A stretch of 38,547 nucleotides of DNA from positions 1 through 38,547 of the forward strand of contig NZ_LPNR01000066.1 in the NCBI RefSeq assembly GCF_019266065.1, given 5' to 3'. Position 1 is the stretch's first letter. Each line of letters starts with the position of its first letter. Positions 33,972-38,547 of this stretch are shown here, piece after piece. This stretch comes from Nocardia sp. MH4. Its GTDB lineage: Bacteria; Actinomycetota; Actinomycetes; Mycobacteriales; Mycobacteriaceae. The notes beneath the pieces were generated by a model, which was not told the origin of the DNA, did no database searches, and worked only from the letters and a program-made list of their open reading frames with translations. The position numbers were made by a program, and so were the translations under genes.

Positions 33972-34910
33972 TCAGCGCGCCCGGTTGAGCTCGCCGAGCA
34001 GTCGCCAGGTGCGCTGCTGGTCCTCGGGCGTGGTCAGGTCGGTCTGCGAGAACACCACCTCGGTCGCGCCCGCCGCGAAATAGTCGGCCACCCGCGCGGC
34101 GACGATCTCCTCGTCGCCGTACACCACCAGCTCGGCGGCCCGCCGCGCGCCGGACAGCTCGATTACCCGGCGATACGACGGAATGCTGTCGTAGAAGGCG
34201 GTTTTCGCCTCGGCGGCGGCACGGGCGGCGGCCGCATCCGCAGTGACCACGCCGGGGACCAGGACGACCACGCGCGGCCGCGGCCTGCCCGCGCTCGCCG
34301 CCGCGGCCGTCAGCGGCGCGACGATGTGCTCGGCCAGCGCCTCGGGCCCGACCAGGAACGGCAGGGTGCCGTCGGCCAGTTCGCCGGTGGCCGACAGCGC
34401 CCGCGGTCCCATCGCCGCGACCAGCACCGGCACGGTGGGGGTGGCGCCCGCGACGGCGGCGGGCATCGGCGTGGCCGCGGTCAGGGTCTCGCCCCGGAAG
34501 TCGACCGCGCCGGTGTCGAGGATCGAGCGCAGCGCCGTGAGGAATTCGCGCAGCCGCGTCGCCGGACGATCGAACGGGCCGCCGAACGCGCGCTCGGACA
34601 GCGCGCGGGCGCCCAGACCCAGGCCGAGGGTGAACCGTCCGCCGGTGGCCGCCTGCGCGGTCTGCGCCTGACTCGCCACCAGCAGCGGATGCCTGCCCGG
34701 CACCGGCACCACCGAGGTGCCGACCTCGATCCCCGGGACCTCGCGGCCGATCACCGCCGCCACCAGCAGCGAGTCGTGCGAGAAGGTCTGGCCGAGCCAC
34801 ACCGAACTCAGTCCGGCCGCGGCGGCGCTGCGCCCCAGGTCGACGGCCGCGTCGACGGCATTGGCGGATTGGTCGAGGGCGAACGGGGACAACGCGATTC
34901 CGATGCTCAT
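33972..34910 (-). CDS. LLM-class (luciferase-like) flavin/F420-dependent oxidoreductase
   Basis: This ~312-residue TIM-barrel protein has the bacterial luciferase-like pattern: LGRSAAAAGLSSVWLGQTFSHD, VGTSVVPVPGRHPLLVASQA, FTLGLGLGARALSE, VPVLVAAMGPRALSATGELADG and a C-terminal region with RVADYFAAGATEVVFS. In actinobacteria many such enzymes use coenzyme F420; the cofactor cannot be settled by eye. Start ATG at 34910 is preferred because it places MSIGIALSPF at the first beta strand; ATG at 34943 or GTG further up would add a non-conserved Arg-rich leader. It lies 174 bp downstream of hisF on the same strand and converges with the acyl-CoA dehydrogenase gene. Confidence 0.85.
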   Translation of the reverse strand: MSIGIALSPFALDQSANAVDAAVDLGRSAAAAGLSSVWLGQTFSHDSLLVAAVIGREVPGIEVGTSVVPVPGRHPLLVASQAQTAQAATGGRFTLGLGLGARALSERAFGGPFDRPATRLREFLTALRSILDTGAVDFRGETLTAATPMPAAVAGATPTVPVLVAAMGPRALSATGELADGTLPFLVGPEALAEHIVAPLTAAAASAGRPRPRVVVLVPGVVTADAAAARAAAEAKTAFYDSIPSYRRVIELSGARRAAELVVYGDEEIVAARVADYFAAGATEVVFSQTDLTTPEDQQRTWRLLGELNRAR

Positions 34911-35084
34911 CCGAGGATCAACCCGCGCGGCAACGGATTTCATCGCATTCAGCGCACGCCGATTTCCACTGCACCCGAGCGCGCGGTCACGTCCTCGCCG
35001 CACGCGGTTCGGACCGGGCACCCCGCGCGCGGCCGCGACCTCGGCGAACCGCGATCCCGACCGGTCACCCGCGCGGACACGATC

Positions 35085-35900
35085 TCAGCGGACGGTGATC
35101 CCGTCCGCGCGCATGGCGTCCTTGACCTGGCCGATGGTGAGATCGCCGAAGTGGAACACGCTCGCGGCCAGTACCGCGTCGGCCCCCGCGTGCACGGCGG
35201 GCGGGAAGTGCGCGACCGCGCCCGCGCCGCCGCTGGCGATGACCGGCACCCGCACCGCGGCCCGGACCGCGGCGATCATCGGCAGGTCGAAGCCGGCCTT
35301 GGTGCCGTCGGCGTCCATCGAGTTCAGCAGGATCTCGCCGACGCCCAGTTCGGCGCCGCGGATGGCCCATTCGACCGCGTCGATGCCGGTGCCGCGCTTG
35401 CCGCCGTGGGTGGTGACCTCCCAGCCGGAGGGGGTGTCGGGCTGACCGTCGGGCACGGTGCGCGCGTCGACGGAGAGCACGATGCACTGCGAACCGAACC
35501 GCTGCGACATCTCCGAGAGCACCTCGGGGCGGGCGATGGCGGCGGTGTTCACCGACACCTTGTCCGCGCCGGCGCGCAGCAGCCGGTCGACGTCGGCGAC
35601 GGTGCGCACGCCGCCGCCGACGGTGAGCGGGATGAAGATCTGCTCGGCGGTGCGGGTCACCACGTCGAGCATGGTGCCGCGATCACCGGTGGAGGCGGTG
35701 ACGTCGAGGAAGGTGAGCTCGTCGGCGCCCTGGGCGTCGTAGGTGGCGGCCAGTTCCACCGGGTCGCCCGCGTCGCGCAGGTTCTGGAAGTTGACGCCCT
35801 TGACCACCCGGCCCGCGTCGACATCCAGGCACGGGATCACCCGGACGGCCAGCGTGCTCGGCGCCGCGGTGTCCGGCCGTTCGTCGGTGCGCGGTGTCAT
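35085..35900 (-). CDS. hisF: Imidazole glycerol phosphate synthase cyclase subunit
   Basis: This 271-residue TIM-barrel enzyme uses ammonia from the HisH glutaminase to convert PRFAR to imidazole glycerol phosphate and AICAR. Catalytic Asp26 ([15 protein letters not shown]) and Asp145 (IVLSVDART) are present, with phosphate loops VGGGVRT and [12 protein letters not shown] ~18-residue N-terminal extension precedes the barrel. Start ATG at 35900, GAGG about 10 bp upstream, 5 bp after the impA stop. hisH is not in the window, and the expected next gene, hisI, is displaced by 9.4 kb. Confidence 0.96.
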   Translation of the reverse strand: MTPRTDERPDTAAPSTLAVRVIPCLDVDAGRVVKGVNFQNLRDAGDPVELAATYDAQGADELTFLDVTASTGDRGTMLDVVTRTAEQIFIPLTVGGGVRTVADVDRLLRAGADKVSVNTAAIARPEVLSEMSQRFGSQCIVLSVDARTVPDGQPDTPSGWEVTTHGGKRGTGIDAVEWAIRGAELGVGEILLNSMDADGTKAGFDLPMIAAVRAAVRVPVIASGGAGAVAHFPPAVHAGADAVLAASVFHFGDLTIGQVKDAMRADGITVR

Positions 35901-35905
35901 GGTGT

Positions 35906-36727
35906 TCAGCCTCGTTCCTCTTCGCTGACCGTGCAAATCATTTCCAGGAGTTCCTCGTGGACGCCGGGGGCGGCGGCCAGCACCGAGCCCGAGGTGATCG
36001 TCCACGGCGCGCCCGCCAGATCGGTGACCACGCCGCCCGCGGAACGCACCAGCGCGACACCGGCCGCGTTGTCCCACGGATGGTGCCCGAACACGACCGC
36101 GCCGCCGAGCGCGCCGGAGGCGGTGAACGCCAGGTCGATGCCGGTGGCGCCGTGCATGCGGACCCGCGAGGAGAGCCTGCTCAGCGCACCGAGCAGGTCG
36201 AACCGGAACTGACCGGGGATACGCCCGGCCGAGTCCACGTTGAACGCGCCGAAACCGATCATCGCCTCGGCCAGCTTGCCGGGTTGCAGCGGCGGCAGCG
36301 CGACGCCGTCGAGGTACACCGGGCCGCCCTGGATCGCCGCGTACCGGCGGCCGAGCAGCGGCAGCCAGGTCAGGCCGATCACCGGTTCACCCTCGTGGAC
36401 GAGCGCCAGCAGGGTGCCTGACATGGGGTGGCCCGAGGAATAGTTGAAGGTGCCGTCGATCGGGTCGAGCACCCAGGCCGTGCCGGAGGTGAGCGCCGGG
36501 CCGCCGAATTCCTCGCCGTGCACCGCGATCCCGGTGCGCTGCTGGAGTTCGGCGGAGATGGTGCGCTCCAGCTCGAGATCGAGTTCGGTGGCGAAGTCGT
36601 TGCGGCCCTTGGTGACCGCGCTCGGCGCACCGATGCCCTCGACGAAACGCGGGACGACCCCATCCAGTACCTGGGTGGCGATGGCCAGCAGGTCGGTCAG
36701 TTCGGCGGTGCTCGGTGCGGCGGTCAT
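35906..36727 (-). CDS. impA: Inositol monophosphatase family protein (ImpA-like)
   Basis: This 273-residue phosphatase has the metal-binding set of the family: [23 protein letters not shown] (the DxIDGT motif) and [17 protein letters not shown]. It removes phosphate from myo-inositol monophosphate or a related sugar phosphate with Mg2+. Its place between hisA and hisF follows the mycobacterial order hisA-impA-hisF (from memory); some members of the family act as histidinol-phosphate phosphatases, so a histidine role is possible but not shown. Start ATG at 36727 lies 8 bp after the hisA stop; hisF starts 5 bp after its own stop. Inositol supply would feed mycothiol and phosphatidylinositol synthesis. 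Confidence 0.9.
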   Translation of the reverse strand: MTAAPSTAELTDLLAIATQVLDGVVPRFVEGIGAPSAVTKGRNDFATELDLELERTISAELQQRTGIAVHGEEFGGPALTSGTAWVLDPIDGTFNYSSGHPMSGTLLALVHEGEPVIGLTWLPLLGRRYAAIQGGPVYLDGVALPPLQPGKLAEAMIGFGAFNVDSAGRIPGQFRFDLLGALSRLSSRVRMHGATGIDLAFTASGALGGAVVFGHHPWDNAAGVALVRSAGGVVTDLAGAPWTITSGSVLAAAPGVHEELLEMICTVSEEERG

Positions 36728-36735
36728 CGTCGGTG

Positions 36736-37467
36736 TCAGCGCACCGCGGCCAGGGCCTCGGGCAGGGTGAACCGGCCCGCGTACAGCGCCTTGCCGATGA
36801 TCGCGCCCTCCACGCCCTCCTCGGCCAGGCCCGCGATGGCGACCAGGTCGTCGAGCACCGAGATGCCGCCGGAGGCGACGACCGGGGCCTCGGCGGCGTT
36901 GGCGACCTCGCTCAGCAGTTCCAGGTTGGGGCCGGTCAGCGTGCCATCCTTGGAGACGTCGGTCACGACATAGCGCGCGCAGCCGTCGCGTTCGAGGCGT
37001 TCGAGCGCCTCCCACAGGTCGCCGCCATCGGTGACCCAGCCGCGACCGCGCAGCCGCCATTCCCCGTCGATCTGCTTGACGTCGAGCCCGACCGCGATCC
37101 GATCGCCGTACTCGCCCAGTACCCGCGCGCACCACTGCGGGTTCTCGATCGCGGCGGTGCCGATATTGACCCGCGCGCACCCGGTGGCCAGCGCCGCTTC
37201 CAGGGAGGCGTCGTCGCGGATGCCGCCGGACAGTTCGACCTTGACATCGAGTTCCCCGACGACCTGGGCGATCAGGTCCCGGTTGCTCCCCTTGCCGAAG
37301 GCGGCGTCCAGATCCACCAGATGCACCCACTCGGCGCCTGCCTGCTGCCACGCCAGTGCCGCGTCCCGGGGCGACCCGTAGCTGGTTTCGCTACCGGCCT
37401 CTCCCTGCACGAGGCGCACGGCCTCCCCATTGGCGACATCGACGGCGGGCAACAGCACAAGACTCAC
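36736..37467 (-). CDS. priA: Bifunctional HisA/TrpF phosphoribosyl isomerase (PriA)
   Basis: This 243-residue TIM-barrel isomerase has the two catalytic Asp residues, Asp10 ([10 protein letters not shown]) and Asp174 (VTDVSKDGT), plus Arg18, Arg84 (SGGIRD) and the actinobacterial pair Arg142-Gly-Trp144 ([12 protein letters not shown]). These match the dual-substrate PriA residues described for M. tuberculosis (offset of one). PriA performs the Amadori rearrangement for both ProFAR (histidine) and PRA (tryptophan). The trp operon here lacks trpF, which fits this dual role. It is first in the priA-impA-hisF group; start ATG at 37467. Confidence 0.93.
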   Translation of the reverse strand: MSLVLLPAVDVANGEAVRLVQGEAGSETSYGSPRDAALAWQQAGAEWVHLVDLDAAFGKGSNRDLIAQVVGELDVKVELSGGIRDDASLEAALATGCARVNIGTAAIENPQWCARVLGEYGDRIAVGLDVKQIDGEWRLRGRGWVTDGGDLWEALERLERDGCARYVVTDVSKDGTLTGPNLELLSEVANAAEAPVVASGGISVLDDLVAIAGLAEEGVEGAIIGKALYAGRFTLPEALAAVR

Positions 37468-37543
37468 GGGATCAGACTAGTAGGTCCGGACTGTCGATCT
37501 CCGCACCGGTCCACGCCCCTGAGGCCCGTGTCACGTCGCGGGT

Positions 37544-38146
37544 TCAGCCGCAACGGCGCCGGAGTTCGGGGACGCCACCGCCGGTGAGCTCGTCGAGGAC
37601 GGCGGCGCGGCCGACCACGGCCAGGGCGATGGCCTCGCCGGGGCCGCGTACCTCGGGTCCGTCGCCCCAGGCCCAGTCCACGTCGGTGGCGATGAAACGC
37701 AGGCCCTTGGTCCGCTTGCCCGGGAACGCGAACGGGTCCGGGTAGGACAGCACCGCGATCAGCCGATCGGGGGCGATGACGCGCGGTCGGCGCAGTGGCC
37801 GCCGGATGTCTTGCTGATGCACCAGCAGGTCCGAGAGCATGAGCCGCGGCGAGAACCGCGACAGCCGACCCGACTCGTGCTCGAACATGTGCACCAGCTG
37901 CGCGGTCGGCAGTTCGGCGAACGACGCGGCGAGCGCGTTGTTGATCCGATCGACCGAGCCGCGATTGCGCGCCGCGGCGGCCGCGTAGTCGAGGGGACCG
38001 AGCGTGTCGGTGAGCAGATGGCCGACCACGTCGCGCACCCGCCACCCCGCGCACAGCGACGGTGTCTCCCACTCCCGCTCGGTCAGTCCACGTAGGAGTT
38101 CGATCAGCTCGGCCCGTTCCGCGGCCAGCATCCCCCGATAGCTCAT
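37544..38146 (-). CDS. Maleylpyruvate isomerase/mycothiol-dependent (DinB-like) family protein
   Basis: This ~200-residue helical-bundle protein has the TIGR03083/TIGR03085-type pattern: MLAAERAELIELLRGLTEREWETPSLCAGWRVRDVVGHLL spread over the first 60 residues, with His in VGHLL, then LVHMFEHESGR and DLLVHQQDIRRPL with a third conserved His/Asp. These residues form the usual metal site. Relatives are thiol-transferring enzymes that use mycothiol; the actual substrate is unknown. Start ATG at 38146 or 38152 (two ATGs, two codons apart); an earlier in-frame start would add a non-conserved leader. It lies 76 bp upstream of priA on the same strand. Confidence 0.85.
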   Translation of the reverse strand: MSYRGMLAAERAELIELLRGLTEREWETPSLCAGWRVRDVVGHLLTDTLGPLDYAAAAARNRGSVDRINNALAASFAELPTAQLVHMFEHESGRLSRFSPRLMLSDLLVHQQDIRRPLRRPRVIAPDRLIAVLSYPDPFAFPGKRTKGLRFIATDVDWAWGDGPEVRGPGEAIALAVVGRAAVLDELTGGGVPELRRRCG

Positions 38147-38383
38147 GCCCATCACTGTAGGTCGCCCTCCGGCGTCGCAGCCCCCGATTCCGGTGCACGA
38201 CAGCGAAATACATTCCGACGGGTCTGTCTCCCGACGGCCCCGCAATCGACGGGCACACCGGGGCGCGGCCCGTGGTCACCCGCCCGGCGCGACGCCTGGA
38301 CAATGGGACGATGGCCGCCGGTCGGCCGCATCGTGATCGCGCGCCGCCGACCGGCGCCACCGAGGAGAGGACGCCCGAACACC

Positions 38384-38547
38384 GTGGGCAAACAGAATCG
38401 GCGACGCCGCACCGGACGCCGGGCCGTGCCGACCACCGGACCGGTGCTCGACGCCGAAACACTGGCCGACCCGGCGCGGCTCGCCGAGGCGATCGCCACG
38501 GCCGCCGGGGCGGCGGCCCAGGGCGACGCCGCCGGGGTGCGGCGGTT
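38384..38547 (+). CDS. Partial CDS running off the right edge, family not recognised
   Basis: An open frame from GTG at 38384 to the window end encodes at least 54 residues: a basic N-terminus (GKQNRRRRTGRRAVP) followed by an Ala-rich acidic helix (LDAETLADPARLAEAIATAA). GAGGAGAGG lies about 13 bp upstream. It is divergent from the isomerase-like gene. Too little is present to name a family; another frame is also open here, so the call is moderate. Confidence 0.5.
   Translation, partial: MGKQNRRRRTGRRAVPTTGPVLDAETLADPARLAEAIATAAGAAAQGDAAGVRR

Noticed and set aside
32865..36212. A very long open frame on the + strand (over 1100 codons) across the acyl-CoA dehydrogenase, LLM, hisF and impA genes
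   Set aside because: It is an antisense or out-of-phase shadow caused by high GC; its translation is Arg/Gly/His-rich with no domain, while the genes in other frames have complete motifs.

Overview
The window is a dense, very GC-rich stretch of an actinobacterial chromosome, most likely Nocardia or a close relative. The evidence is heavy GTG start usage, many 4-bp ATGA/GTGA overlaps, a tRNA-Leu with an encoded CCA, a nocardial-type secreted protein, and a gene order recalling the Mycobacterium tuberculosis hisA-impA-hisF-hisI ... bcpB/trpE-trpC-trpB-trpA-lgt ... pyk-tesB ... pdtaR segment. That synteny is from memory, not from a search. I see no insertion sequence, CRISPR array or phage gene, and no gene-free stretch over 300 bases.

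Layout from left to right. (1) 90-5620, minus strand: a LIV-type (branched-chain amino acid/amide) ABC importer, livK-livH-livM plus a single gene in which both ATPases, LivG and LivF, are fused. A perfect 15-bp hairpin separates livK from livH. (2) 5827-8693: the ANTAR response regulator pdtaR, tRNA-Leu(CAA), a DUF4188-like protein, a low-molecular-weight phosphatase and an unknown protein. (3) 8701-13311, minus: tesB, pyk, a polar amino acid importer made of permease and lipoprotein but no adjacent ATPase, and a TM2-domain protein. (4) 13536-20117, minus: trpE-trpM-trpC-trpB-trpA (each pair overlapping by 4 bp except trpM-trpC) followed by lgt. (5) 20252-25372, plus: a small unknown protein, a Bcp-type peroxiredoxin, a membrane protein, then an unusual pair, a PobA-like aromatic hydroxylase followed 14 bp later by an O-methyltransferase with a ~220-residue N-terminal region I do not recognise, and a MarR regulator. 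(6) 25369-27032, minus: hisI translationally coupled to a PucR-type regulator. (7) 27167-33930, plus: a second complete LIV-type importer (livG-F-H-M-K), a secreted protein and an acyl-CoA dehydrogenase. (8) 33972-38146, minus: an LLM-class oxidoreductase, hisF, an inositol monophosphatase-like gene, hisA/priA and a mycothiol-dependent isomerase-like gene. A truncated gene begins at 38384.

The core is amino acid metabolism. The trp genes contain no trpF, and the HisA here carries the residues of the dual-function isomerase PriA, so one enzyme probably serves both histidine and tryptophan synthesis. Lgt would lipidate the three substrate-binding lipoproteins encoded here. Two blocks look like lineage-specific insertions into the his/trp neighbourhood: a ~9.4-kb block between hisF and hisI (PucR, second LIV importer, acyl-CoA dehydrogenase, LLM enzyme), and the hydroxylase/methyltransferase/MarR block between hisI and bcpB. 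The latter is the best candidate for an undescribed system: a small aromatic-acid hydroxylation and methylation module.
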